From contig DASZSV010000036.1 of assembly GCA_035548495.1 (NCBI GenBank), forward strand, positions 107,627 through 171,626: a DNA stretch of 64,000 nt. The letters are read 5' to 3'. Position 1 is the first letter of the stretch; the number at the start of each line of letters is the position of its first letter. The notes under the pieces were generated by a model. It was not told the DNA's origin. It did not search any database and was given only the letters and a program-made list of their open reading frames with translations. Positions 51,523 through 60,094 of this stretch are shown here, in pieces. Made by a program: the position numbers and the translations under genes. The DNA is from CAILZL01 sp035548495 (lineage in GTDB: Bacteria > Pseudomonadota > Gammaproteobacteria > Steroidobacterales > Steroidobacteraceae).

Positions 51523-52866
51523 TCATCGCGCGCTCATTTTCTCCAGCAGTGACAGGTCAAAATGATGCAGCAGCAATGTATTGGATTCATTGGCCTGTTT
51601 GTGTGCTGCTGTTGCAAACGGTGCATTGCTGATGATCACGGCCTTGCGTGCGTCGTGTTTCTGTTTCAATGACTGTGCTTCGCGTATGGTATCGGCGCCG
51701 ACAGGTACGGATTGCGCCTTGCACTTGGCAATCAGGGTAAGTCCGTCTCTGCCGGCAAGCAGGTGTGCATCAGGTTTGTTGTAACCGGTGCAACGAACCT
51801 TCCAGCCCCGATCTTTCAACAGGCGCATGCAGAAGCGCAGGTATTCTGCCTGGCATGACTCATCCAGCATGCCATGAAATCTGTAGCGTGATTTCCTGCA
51901 CTGCTCATCGCACACCAGATAGTCCAGTATCAATGACAATCGTTCCGCTTCAGTGGCCGAAAGAGGGGCGCAATCCGTCAATGCGGGTTTGACAGCGTCT
52001 TCAATAAAACGGCGCTTTTCCTTGTCCCACTTTTTTGGATCGTGCAAACCATTCTGATCGGTTGTGACCAGTTGCAGTTGGCGTTGCGAAAGTTCTTCGA
52101 TGTTGTTGCGCACTGCCGCGGCGATCAGGCGCGCGCGCTTTCTGGATTGGCCATCATGTGCAAACATTTCCCACACAAGGAACAGCACCGCGACAGCGCC
52201 GATGCCGATGATCCAGAACATGGGTTGATGCACGAATGGTGCGGTGATCAGTGTTTGCGACAGCGCCTGCACAGATTGCGAAGGAACGGTGGTGGCCACA
52301 ACCGGTGTGCCTTCATCAGTATCCTTGGGCACGGGAATGGTTGAATTGACGGTGTTGATGCGCGAATGAGTAATGGGCGCGGGAATGATTGATGAATTAC
52401 CCATTGGCGAATGAGCCATGAGAGAGTCAACCACCGTTCTGGCATGTGACGTGTCAGGTCCATGGTTATGCAACGCTTGCATCAATTGCTCGCGGCGGCG
52501 TGCATACCATTGCAACAGGCAGTCGCGGCTGTTGCAGTGCTGTTCACGCCACAGCCATTCACTGTCATTGTGCTTTCTGAACTCGGACGAGTTATGGGTG
52601 GCATGCCGTGCCTGTGTGTACAGCTGCATCAGATCATGATCGAGTTGTGCGAGCTGCGCGTCGGAACAGATCATCCGTTCGTTGCTTGAGTGTGCCCTGG
52701 CGCAATTGAAGCCGGGTTGAACTTTCAATCGTTGTGCACCGTTGATTCCTTCAGTGGCATTTGCAGAGGCCGTGGCAAATAAAGGCGCAAGGCACACGAT
52801 AGCAAGAGTCACAATGAGCCATGACTCGCAGCGTGGATGATATGAGTAAGACGGCCTTTGATGCAT
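51523..52866 (-). CDS. LprI-like domain + membrane helix + Mrr-like endonuclease domain
   Basis: A 447-residue protein with an unusual order. A signal-like helix (about residues 16-37) is followed by a periplasmic LprI-type Cys-rich domain (NCARAHSSNERMICSDAQLA, LDHDLMQLY), a Pro/Thr-rich linker, a membrane helix (MFWIIGIGAVAVLFLVWEMF, about 208-228), and a cytoplasmic Mrr-like domain (GWKVRCTGYNKPDAHLL, LTLIAKCKAQ, KAVIISNAPF). In Mrr enzymes the active site is D...(Q/E)xK; here Q is replaced by Lys (AKCK), so cleavage is doubtful. It is convergent with the thiamine operon. The start is uncertain (GTG 52905 is an alternative). Confidence 0.68.
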   Translation of the reverse strand: MHQRPSYSYHPRCESWLIVTLAIVCLAPLFATASANATEGINGAQRLKVQPGFNCARAHSSNERMICSDAQLAQLDHDLMQLYTQARHATHNSSEFRKHNDSEWLWREQHCNSRDCLLQWYARRREQLMQALHNHGPDTSHARTVVDSLMAHSPMGNSSIIPAPITHSRINTVNSTIPVPKDTDEGTPVVATTVPSQSVQALSQTLITAPFVHQPMFWIIGIGAVAVLFLVWEMFAHDGQSRKRARLIAAAVRNNIEELSQRQLQLVTTDQNGLHDPKKWDKEKRRFIEDAVKPALTDCAPLSATEAERLSLILDYLVCDEQCRKSRYRFHGMLDESCQAEYLRFCMRLLKDRGWKVRCTGYNKPDAHLLAGRDGLTLIAKCKAQSVPVGADTIREAQSLKQKHDARKAVIISNAPFATAAHKQANESNTLLLHHFDLSLLEKMSAR

Positions 52867-53053
52867 GTAAAGCGAAACCACTCCCAGTGAGGGATTCGCA
52901 ACCACTAATCATCGGCCATTTGCTGTACGGCTAAAGCCCAATCGTCGGTGATGTTGATGTGTTATGGAACGCAGATAACGTTCTGGCGCCGATTCAGCGC
53001 GCTTGCGGAAAACCGAGTGCATAAGACGGGGCATCTTCAACTGACATTTATTG

Positions 53054-54145
53054 TCAGTTCTGTTGATGATTTGACCGGGCCCGCTCTGATTGTTGTGCCA
53101 GCGCCCATTGCACATGTTCGCGGACCAGGGCCGAGTCGTGCTGCGCTCGTTTGTTGAGTGCAGTGATCACTGCATCGCTATATGGTGCATTGCCCAGCGC
53201 AACCGCAATGTTGCGCAACCAGCATTCATGACCAATACGGCGAATCGCACTGCCTTCGGTGCGTTTGAGAAACTCCGCTTCGCTCCATGCGAACAATTCA
53301 ATCAGTGAACTTTCATCCAGCCGGTGGCGTGGCGTGAAATCACTTTCTTCACTGGCCCTGGCGAATTTGTTCCACGGACAGAACAACTGGCAATCATCAC
53401 AGCCATAAATGCGATTGCCGATGGCGGTACGAAACACTTCGGGAATTGCAGTGCGCAGTTCAATGGTCAGATAGGAAATGCAGCGGCGTGCATCCACCGT
53501 GTAGGGCGCGACAATGGCGCGTGTGGGGCATACTTCAATGCATGCAGTACACGTGCCGCAATGATTGGCGGCAGGCGCATCCACCGGCAGCGGCAGATTG
53601 GTCAGCAGCTCGCCCAGAAAAAACCATGAACCCGCGTGGCGATTGATGAGATTGGTGTGCTTGCCGATCCAGCCCAGTCCGGCATTGCGCGCCAGTGCTT
53701 TTTCCAGCACCGGACCACTGTCAACAAACACACGATATTGATGTTGCTCAATGGCGGCGTTGATTCTCTCACCCAGTGCAGCCAGCTTGTTGCGCAGCAC
53801 TTTGTGATAGTCGCGGCCCAGTGCATAGCGGGATACATAGCCCTTTGATTGATCGGTCAATGCCTCATGAGCATCGCGCGCCGTACCCGGCCAGTAATCC
53901 ATGCGTACAGAAATGACACGCAAGGTGCCGGGAAGCAATTCTTGCGGCCGCGATCGTTTGCTGCCGTGACGCTGCATGTACTCCATCTCGCCATGAAATC
54001 CCTGTTGTAACCAGTGCAGCAGATGCTGTTCATCCTCCGGCAATTGCACATCACTGATGCCGACTTGCTGAAAGCCCAGTTCCATACCCCATCGCTTAAT
54101 GTCGTTGGCCAGCGATTGCAGCAGATGTGCGGACAGGGTTGTCAT
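53054..54145 (-). CDS. queG: Epoxyqueuosine reductase QueG
   Basis: QueG reduces epoxyqueuosine to queuosine in tRNA, using cobalamin and two [4Fe-4S] clusters. The 363-residue protein aligns from LANDIKRWGMELGFQQVGIS with E. coli QueG. It has the cobalamin-binding core (YALGRDYHKVLRNKL) and the ferredoxin-like cysteines in CGTCTACIEVCPTRAI and YGCDDCQLFCPWN. The ATG at 54145 is selected for the N-terminal fit; the open frame extends to 54271. It is divergent from nnr, a common gammaproteobacterial pairing. Confidence 0.95.
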   Translation of the reverse strand: MTTLSAHLLQSLANDIKRWGMELGFQQVGISDVQLPEDEQHLLHWLQQGFHGEMEYMQRHGSKRSRPQELLPGTLRVISVRMDYWPGTARDAHEALTDQSKGYVSRYALGRDYHKVLRNKLAALGERINAAIEQHQYRVFVDSGPVLEKALARNAGLGWIGKHTNLINRHAGSWFFLGELLTNLPLPVDAPAANHCGTCTACIEVCPTRAIVAPYTVDARRCISYLTIELRTAIPEVFRTAIGNRIYGCDDCQLFCPWNKFARASEESDFTPRHRLDESSLIELFAWSEAEFLKRTEGSAIRRIGHECWLRNIAVALGNAPYSDAVITALNKRAQHDSALVREHVQWALAQQSERARSNHQQN

Positions 54146-54239
54146 GTGGCGCGCAGGATTCGATGATGAAAGCGTTGACGAAGAAGGGTACGAATGAAGA
54201 TTAAGCGTAAATGCTGGCATACAACCGGCGAATGGCCCG

Positions 54240-54245
54240 TATAAT
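54240..54245 (+). promoter_or_regulatory. TATAAT -10 element immediately upstream of nnr
   Basis: A perfect TATAAT lies six bases before the ATG at 54252, so transcription should start at or very near the start codon. No ribosome site precedes the ATG. The -35 is weak (TGGCAT at 54215-54220 with a 19-base spacer). The message is probably leaderless. Confidence 0.6.
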
Positions 54246-54251
54246 ACCGTC

Positions 54252-55727
54252 ATGTCTGCGTTACCGATCAATATTCATAGTGTTGCCCAGGTGCGTGCGC
54301 TGGATGCAGAAGCGATGCAGGCGCTGGATGTTTCCGCCTATGCGCTGATGCAACGTGCCGGTGAGGCCGCGTTTGCAGCGATGCGCAGCGGCTGGCCCAT
54401 GGCGACGCATATTGCAGTGATCTGCGGTTTTGGCAACAACGCGGGCGATGGCTATGTGCTGGCAACGCTGGCGCAAGCAGCACGCATGGATGTAAAAGTG
54501 ATTGCACTGGGTGATCCCGCGGAACTGAAAGGTGCGGCCATGCAGGCATGGCAGGGTTTCAACGCCGGAGGTGGTGTTGTTCAGCACTGGGATGTGGATG
54601 TGCTGCGCAATGCAGAAGTGATTGTTGATGCCATCTTTGGCACCGGCTTGTCGCGGCCACTGAGCGCTGAACTGCAATCCCAGGTGCAGGAAATCAATGA
54701 CAGCGGCAAGCCCATTCTGTCGCTGGATATTCCCAGTGGTCTCGATGCCGATACCGGTGCTGTGATGGGCGCCGCCATCGAAGCACATCGCACCATCTGC
54801 TTTGTGGGATTGAAACAGGGTTTTTATCTGGGTGAAGGTCCCAATCATGTCGGGCATCTGTTGTTTGACGATCTCGATATTCCGCTGGCGGTCAGTTCGC
54901 GCATTGATCATGTTGCACAACGTCTGGACAGCCAGATAGTCAGCGCTGCGTTGCCACGCCGCGCTCGCACCAGTCATAAAGGTCAGCAGGGACATGTGTT
55001 GATCATTGGCAGCGGCACCGGCATGCCGGGTGCAGTGCGACTGGCCGGTGAAGCCTGTTTGCGCGCCGGTGCAGGACTGGTCACCGTTGCCACGCGGCCG
55101 GAGCACATTGCCATTCTTGCAGGGCGGCCCGAATTGATTTGCGCAGCCGTGAATGCAGGATCGGACCTTGCTGTGTTGATGGAACATGCGGACATCATTG
55201 CCATCGGCCCCGGACTGGGACGCGATGCATGGGCAGAATCATTGCTTGACGCAGTGTTGAACACCGGCAAGCCATTGGTGGTGGATGCTGATGCACTGAA
55301 TCTGCTGGCGCTGCATCCGGTGAAACGCAGCAACTGGATATTGACGCCGCATCCCGGCGAGGCGGCACGTTTGCTGAACACCACCACACAACATGTTCAA
55401 CAGGCACGCATGGCATCTGCTCATCGTATTGCCGATCTCTATGGCGGTGTTGTTGTGTTGAAAGGCGCAGGCACACTGGTGTGGGACAGCGCCGGCAAGC
55501 CGGGTGTGTGCGATCGCGGCAATCCCGGCATGGCTGCGCCGGGCATGGGCGATGTATTGACGGGTGTGATTGCAGGCATTGCCGCGCAGTGCGGCGATCT
55601 GTGCATGGCCGCGCGTGCCGGTGTATACGTGCACGGTGTGGCGGGTGACATGGCAGCGCGTCATGGCGAACGCGGCTTGCTGGCCAGTGATTTGTTTGCG
55701 CATTTGCCCAGCTGCGTCAATCCATGA
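54252..55727 (+). CDS. nnr: Bifunctional NAD(P)H-hydrate epimerase/dehydratase
   Basis: Nnr repairs hydrated NAD(P)H. The N-terminal YjeF epimerase domain (1-~220) has ICGFGNNAGDGYVLA and VDAIFGTGLSRPL; the C-terminal ADP-dependent dehydratase (CARKD-like, ~230-491) has GHVLIIGSGTGMPGAVRLAG, PLVVDADALNLL, LTPHPGEAARLL and NPGMAAPGMGDVLTGVI. The 491 residues match the family. It is immediately followed by tsaE. The ATG is at the conserved N-terminus although no ribosome site is visible. Confidence 0.95.
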   Translation: MSALPINIHSVAQVRALDAEAMQALDVSAYALMQRAGEAAFAAMRSGWPMATHIAVICGFGNNAGDGYVLATLAQAARMDVKVIALGDPAELKGAAMQAWQGFNAGGGVVQHWDVDVLRNAEVIVDAIFGTGLSRPLSAELQSQVQEINDSGKPILSLDIPSGLDADTGAVMGAAIEAHRTICFVGLKQGFYLGEGPNHVGHLLFDDLDIPLAVSSRIDHVAQRLDSQIVSAALPRRARTSHKGQQGHVLIIGSGTGMPGAVRLAGEACLRAGAGLVTVATRPEHIAILAGRPELICAAVNAGSDLAVLMEHADIIAIGPGLGRDAWAESLLDAVLNTGKPLVVDADALNLLALHPVKRSNWILTPHPGEAARLLNTTTQHVQQARMASAHRIADLYGGVVVLKGAGTLVWDSAGKPGVCDRGNPGMAAPGMGDVLTGVIAGIAAQCGDLCMAARAGVYVHGVAGDMAARHGERGLLASDLFAHLPSCVNP

Positions 55728-55764
55728 CGAAGAGCTGCGGATTTACACCGTTATCACGCTGTTG

Positions 55765-56292
55765 ATGCAATCCAGTAGCTACATTCATCTTGCCGATGCG
55801 GATCAGACCAGCGCAGCCGGCGCCGCATTGGGTCAGGCCCTGTTGCAGATACGCATGGATCATCCCTTTATCGTGCATCTCAATGGTGAGCTGGGTGCAG
55901 GCAAAACCACTTTTGTACGCGGCTTGCTGCATGCAATGGGGCATGCCGATGCAGTGCGCAGTCCCACTTATACATTGATCGAGCCCTATGAATTTGCACG
56001 CGATGCAATGCAGTTGCCGGTGCTGCAGGTGATTCACATGGACCTGTATCGTCTGGCGGATGCGGCGCAACTTGATGAACTCGGTGTGCGCGACATGTTG
56101 TTGCCCGATACTGTATTGCTGATTGAATGGGCAGCACGTGCAGGTACGCGTTTGCCGCCTGCTGATCTTGCAATCAATCTCGTGTATCCCGATGAACATT
56201 TACAGGGAAGAAATCTGCAATGGATTGCAAGTTCCGCAGCGGCAAACCAGTTGCTTCAACACATGCAACCGAAGTACAGTACCGGCCCATGA
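55765..56292 (+). CDS. tsaE: tRNA t6A biosynthesis ATPase TsaE
   Basis: TsaE is the ATPase partner of TsaB/TsaD in making the t6A base in tRNA. The 175-residue protein has Walker A GELGAGKTTFVRG, SPTYTLIEPYE, the HMDLYRLADAAQLDELG segment and LIEWAAR. The ATG at 55765 gives the normal length; the frame is open upstream within nnr. Its stop overlaps the amiC start by four bases (ATGA). Confidence 0.93.
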   Translation: MQSSSYIHLADADQTSAAGAALGQALLQIRMDHPFIVHLNGELGAGKTTFVRGLLHAMGHADAVRSPTYTLIEPYEFARDAMQLPVLQVIHMDLYRLADAAQLDELGVRDMLLPDTVLLIEWAARAGTRLPPADLAINLVYPDEHLQGRNLQWIASSAAANQLLQHMQPKYSTGP

Positions 56293-57569
56293 AGTTGTCC
56301 GGACTGTTTGCACCATTGTTTGAACCATCCAGGGTTCGCATGGGACTGTTGCTGCTTTCCGCAGCAATGCCCTTGATGGCATGGTCTTCGCCCGCTGTTC
56401 AGGACATCCGCATCTCGTCGCAGGCAGACAGCACCCGCGTAGTGCTGGAGTTGAATGAACCTGCAAAGCAGAAAATTTTCACATTGAATGACCCGACGCG
56501 AGTGGTCATTGATCTTTCCGGCACCAGTTTGAATACCACCTTGCCGGATGGATCGGGTCTGGTGAAGTCAATACGTTCGGCCACACACGATGGCGTATTG
56601 CGTGTGGTGCTGGATATCAACGGCAATGCCGATCTGCAAAGCAGTGTGCTTGATGCCAGCAGTGATTACGGCCCGCGTCTGGTGCTCGACCTGCAACGTC
56701 CCGGCGCGGCGCATGATGCATCGGCATCTTCCTCCACTTCTGCGGTGCCGGTGCTGGCCAGCAGTTCAAGTTCAACTTCAAGTGCGGAACCGCAACCGGT
56801 GAAGACCTTGCCTGCGCTGGTGAACAGTCCGCGTGACCTGATCATCGCGGTTGATCCGGGTCATGGTGGTGTCGATCCCGGTGCAACTGGTCTTCACGGC
56901 CTGCATGAAAAAGATGTCACGCTGGCAATTGCGCGCCTGTTGAAGGAACGCATTGATGCGGAACCCGGCATGCAGGCCAAGCTCACCCGCGATGGCGACT
57001 ACTTTGTGCCCTTGCGTGAACGCATCGAAAAAGCCCGGCAGTTCAAGGCCGACATGTTTATTTCCATTCATGCGGATTCAGTGCGCGATCACAGTGTCAC
57101 GGGTTCGTCGGTGTATACCTTGTCCAGCAAGGGCGCCACCAACGAAGCAGCACGCTGGCTGGCAGATCGTGAAAACGCTGCCGATCTGGTGGGTGGTGTA
57201 TCGCTGGACGACAAGAACAATCTGCTGGCATCCGTGTTGCTGGACCTGACGCAAGGCGCCAGCATGAGTGCCAGCATGGATGCCGCTTCAAGAGTGCTGG
57301 AACAACTGGATCGCGTTGGCAACATTCATCACTCGGTGGTGCAGCAGGCCGGTTTTGTGGTGCTCAAGTCACCTGACATTCCTTCCATGCTGGTGGAAAC
57401 GGCATTCATCTCCAATCCCAGGGAAGAAGCCCGTTTGTCATCACCGCAACACCAGGCAAAGCTGGCTGATGCCATTCTTGCTGGTGTGCGCGAATACTTT
57501 TACGTGAATACCCCGCCGGGAACGCGGCTGGCACAGATCAAGGCGACGCGGCAGGCCAGAAATAATTAG
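56289..57569 (+). CDS. amiC: N-acetylmuramoyl-L-alanine amidase (AmiC-type)
   Basis: A 426-residue periplasmic amidase that splits septal peptidoglycan in cell division. After the signal peptide (about residues 15-35) there is an AMIN domain (QDIRISSQADSTRVVLELN), a Ser/Ala-rich linker, and an Amidase_3 zinc domain: VDPGHGGVDPGATG (zinc His), EKDVTLAIARLLKER, FISIHADSV (second His), and VLVKSPDIPSMLVETAF-like segment with the catalytic Glu. The start overlaps tsaE by four bases. In most relatives mutL follows, but it does not here. The AmiC rather than AmiB name is by domain only. Confidence 0.9.
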   Translation: MKLSGLFAPLFEPSRVRMGLLLLSAAMPLMAWSSPAVQDIRISSQADSTRVVLELNEPAKQKIFTLNDPTRVVIDLSGTSLNTTLPDGSGLVKSIRSATHDGVLRVVLDINGNADLQSSVLDASSDYGPRLVLDLQRPGAAHDASASSSTSAVPVLASSSSSTSSAEPQPVKTLPALVNSPRDLIIAVDPGHGGVDPGATGLHGLHEKDVTLAIARLLKERIDAEPGMQAKLTRDGDYFVPLRERIEKARQFKADMFISIHADSVRDHSVTGSSVYTLSSKGATNEAARWLADRENAADLVGGVSLDDKNNLLASVLLDLTQGASMSASMDAASRVLEQLDRVGNIHHSVVQQAGFVVLKSPDIPSMLVETAFISNPREEARLSSPQHQAKLADAILAGVREYFYVNTPPGTRLAQIKATRQARNN

Positions 57570-57626
57570 AACCAGCATTCCACTTGTTTATTGCTTGTGG
57601 GATAGTGTGGGGAAGAGGAGTCTTCC

Positions 57627-58322
57627 ATGCCAAAACAATACAAATACTATGATCTGATCCTGGGCGCATACGTATGTGTGCTGTTGTGCGCCAACCTGAT
57701 TGGTCCTGCCAAGGTGACAACATTGCAGTTGCCATGGGTTGGTTCGGTCACATTCGCCGCAGGTGTGCTGTTCTTTCCCATTTCCTATTTCTTTGGCGAC
57801 ATCATGACCGAAGTCTATGGTTATGCGCGTGATCGCCGGGCGGTATGGAGCGGTTTTGCCGCGCTGGCGTTTGCTGCATTCATGGCGTTTGTCATCGTCA
57901 AACTGCCGCCTGCTGAATTCCAGAAAGATCATCAGGCCGCGGTGGAAATGATCTTCGGCAATACGCCGCGCATTGTCATGGGTTCCATCATTGCTTTCTG
58001 GTGCGGTTCACTGGTCAACAGCTATGTACTGGCCAAGATGAAAATATGGACTAAAGGAAAATGGTTGTGGACTCGCACCATTGGTTCCACTGCCTGTGGT
58101 GAACTGGTGGATTCATCGCTGTTCTATGTCATCGCCTTCTATGGCGTGTGGCCAAACAACGAACTGGTGATCGTCACCATCACGCAGTATGTGCTGAAGA
58201 CATCCTGGGAAATTCTTGCCACGCCGCTGACGTACAAGATCGTCAATGCGCTCAAGCGCACCGAGCATGAAGACTATTATGATCGCGACACCAACTTCAC
58301 ACCGTTTACATTGAAGGTGTGA
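57627..58322 (+). CDS. Queuosine precursor transporter YhhQ
   Basis: A 231-residue membrane protein of the YhhQ (VUT/QPTR) family with six or seven helices and the conserved FGDIMTEVYGYARDR and ARTIGSTACGELVDSSLFY-like region (WTRTIGSTACGELVDS). E. coli YhhQ imports the queuosine precursors preQ0 and preQ1. It suits the queG gene 3.5 kb upstream. No preQ1 riboswitch was found before it; GAGGAG is about eight bases upstream of the ATG at 57627. Confidence 0.9.
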   Translation: MPKQYKYYDLILGAYVCVLLCANLIGPAKVTTLQLPWVGSVTFAAGVLFFPISYFFGDIMTEVYGYARDRRAVWSGFAALAFAAFMAFVIVKLPPAEFQKDHQAAVEMIFGNTPRIVMGSIIAFWCGSLVNSYVLAKMKIWTKGKWLWTRTIGSTACGELVDSSLFYVIAFYGVWPNNELVIVTITQYVLKTSWEILATPLTYKIVNALKRTEHEDYYDRDTNFTPFTLKV

Positions 58323-58378
58323 CATTGTGATGCGCGCTGAAAGATTGTCGCAGTTTTTGCATACCAGATAGAACTTTG

Positions 58379-59287
58379 ATGCGAGGGAATATGGGTGGAT
58401 ACCTGCGCCGGATGGCGATGAAGTGTGTTGTTGTGGTGTTACTTTCCTGTTGCGCCGTTAACGCATTCGCCGAAACGCATCATGCATTGTGGAAGGTCAA
58501 GGGCAGGCATAACACGGTTTACTTGCTGGGCTCGGTTCATGTGCTGAAGGATGGCATGACGTTACCGCCGCCAATGATGGCCGCGTTTCAGGATGCAAAG
58601 ATTCTGGTCATGGAACTGGATCGCGATAATCTGACGGCCGGTGCGTTGAAAAACGCGTCGCTGCAACTGGAAACACTGCCCGATAATCAAACCTTGTCCG
58701 GCGTGCTTGGCCCTGAACGCTACAGGGAATTTCAGGTGTATGCCAATTCATTGGGGTTTGATACGGATTTCATGACCCGTTATCAACCCTGGTTTGCCGC
58801 CATGACATTGCAGATCTATGGCTACCAGAAATCCGGCTTCTCCGTACTGTCCGGTGTTGAACAGCAGCTTCTGGAAACAATGGACAAGGAAAAGAACAAT
58901 GGAAACAAACGGATCATTGGCCTTGAAACCATCGAACAGCAACTGGAACTGTTTGCGCATCTGTCCATGGATGAACAGCGCCAGTATCTTCATCAAACCA
59001 TTCAGGAGCACGAGCTGCAATCCACGCAGTTGCAGGCAATTGTTGACGCGTGGCAGAACGGTGATGTAGATACGCTGGAAAAATATTCCAGAAAGGCATT
59101 CGAAGAGTCGCCGGATTTCTACCGGAAAATTGTCTCCGAGCGCAACAAAAACTGGTTGCCGAAGTTTGTTGAATTACTGAACGGCAACGATGATTGCCTG
59201 ATTGTGGTTGGCGTGCTGCATCTTGTGGGGCATGATGGCATGATCGACTTGCTGCAACAGCGCGGTTATCACGTCGAGCAGCAATGA
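58379..59287 (+). CDS. TraB/GumN family protein
   Basis: A 302-residue exported protein of the TraB/GumN family. A signal peptide (residues ~12-31, cut after AFA) is followed by HALWKVKGRHNTVYLLGSVH with the conserved GSVH, an internal GLETIEQQLELF, and C-terminal VGVLHLVGHDGMIDLLQQRG with the second His. These His and Glu residues form a putative metal site, as in TIKI proteases. The specific function is unknown. Several Met codons near the start make the exact N-terminus uncertain. Confidence 0.85.
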   Translation: MRGNMGGYLRRMAMKCVVVVLLSCCAVNAFAETHHALWKVKGRHNTVYLLGSVHVLKDGMTLPPPMMAAFQDAKILVMELDRDNLTAGALKNASLQLETLPDNQTLSGVLGPERYREFQVYANSLGFDTDFMTRYQPWFAAMTLQIYGYQKSGFSVLSGVEQQLLETMDKEKNNGNKRIIGLETIEQQLELFAHLSMDEQRQYLHQTIQEHELQSTQLQAIVDAWQNGDVDTLEKYSRKAFEESPDFYRKIVSERNKNWLPKFVELLNGNDDCLIVVGVLHLVGHDGMIDLLQQRGYHVEQQ

Positions 59288-59351
59288 ATGTGAAGTGGTG
59301 GTGAAGTTTTTATCTACTCAACAATTCTATCTACTCAATAAGGGGATGGCG

Positions 59352-60050
59352 ATGAATAACAGATCGGGGAAGTGGTTGACAGGTGTGCTGGCGATGTTGC
59401 TGCTTGCCGTTTGCCGCATCAGCGGCGCAGCGGATTTGCAGCAACTGGTGCATGAAACACAGCGTACCGCAGAGTCGGGTTCGCAATTGACAATGGCATG
59501 GTGGATTCCGCAGGAATTCTGGGAAGCCAGCATGAGCAACAATCCAAATGTCACTGAAGAGTCGCGCACGGAATTGTTGCAGGCACTTGAGGACTATCAG
59601 ATATTCGTCGTGGTGCGCGCCAGGACGGGCATTGCCGGCATCAGCGATGTGCAGTCCAACGAAGACATGATCAGTAACGCGCGGTTTGTGGTCGATGGCA
59701 AAACTGTTGATCCTGTCGCGCCGGATAAATTGTCAGCTGGTGCGCAAACAGTGCTGGCATCACTGAAGCCTGCGTTGTCAGGCATGCTGGGTGCGTTGGG
59801 GCAGGCCATGCAGATCATCGTGTATCCCAGCAAGCGTGATGGTGTGCGCATGATCGACCCGGTGAAGCCGGGCAACTTTCAATACACCTTTTATGATCAG
59901 AACTTCAACTGGCGCTTGCCGCTGGCCAGCCTGTTGCCCAACAAGGTTGATCCAAAAACTCATGACGAGTTTCCCGGTGACTACATTTACAATCCGTACA
60001 CCGGCGCCAAGCTGACCGTGAAATCAGATAATAAATCAGATAAAAAGTAA
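59352..60050 (+). CDS. Exported protein of unknown function
   Basis: A 232-residue protein. The signal peptide (WLTGVLAMLLLAVCRISGA) leads to a mature part with helical and strand segments (QLTMAWWIPQEFWEAS, FVVVRARTGIAGIS, MLGALGQAMQIIVYPS, and a C-terminal DEFPGDYIYNPYTG). No family is recognised. AAGGGG with a six-base spacing supports the ATG at 59352 over the longer frame. It lies close downstream of the TraB/GumN gene and may be co-transcribed with it. Confidence 0.7.
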   Translation: MNNRSGKWLTGVLAMLLLAVCRISGAADLQQLVHETQRTAESGSQLTMAWWIPQEFWEASMSNNPNVTEESRTELLQALEDYQIFVVVRARTGIAGISDVQSNEDMISNARFVVDGKTVDPVAPDKLSAGAQTVLASLKPALSGMLGALGQAMQIIVYPSKRDGVRMIDPVKPGNFQYTFYDQNFNWRLPLASLLPNKVDPKTHDEFPGDYIYNPYTGAKLTVKSDNKSDKK

Positions 60051-60094
60051 TGAAGCGATGACGAATGGACAGAGCGAACTGTCCGTTCGTCATC

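Noticed and set aside
57570..57626. A preQ1 riboswitch before the queuosine precursor transporter
   Set aside because: The short leader has no preQ1-I type hairpin followed by an A-rich segment; only a ribosome site (GAGGAG) is visible.
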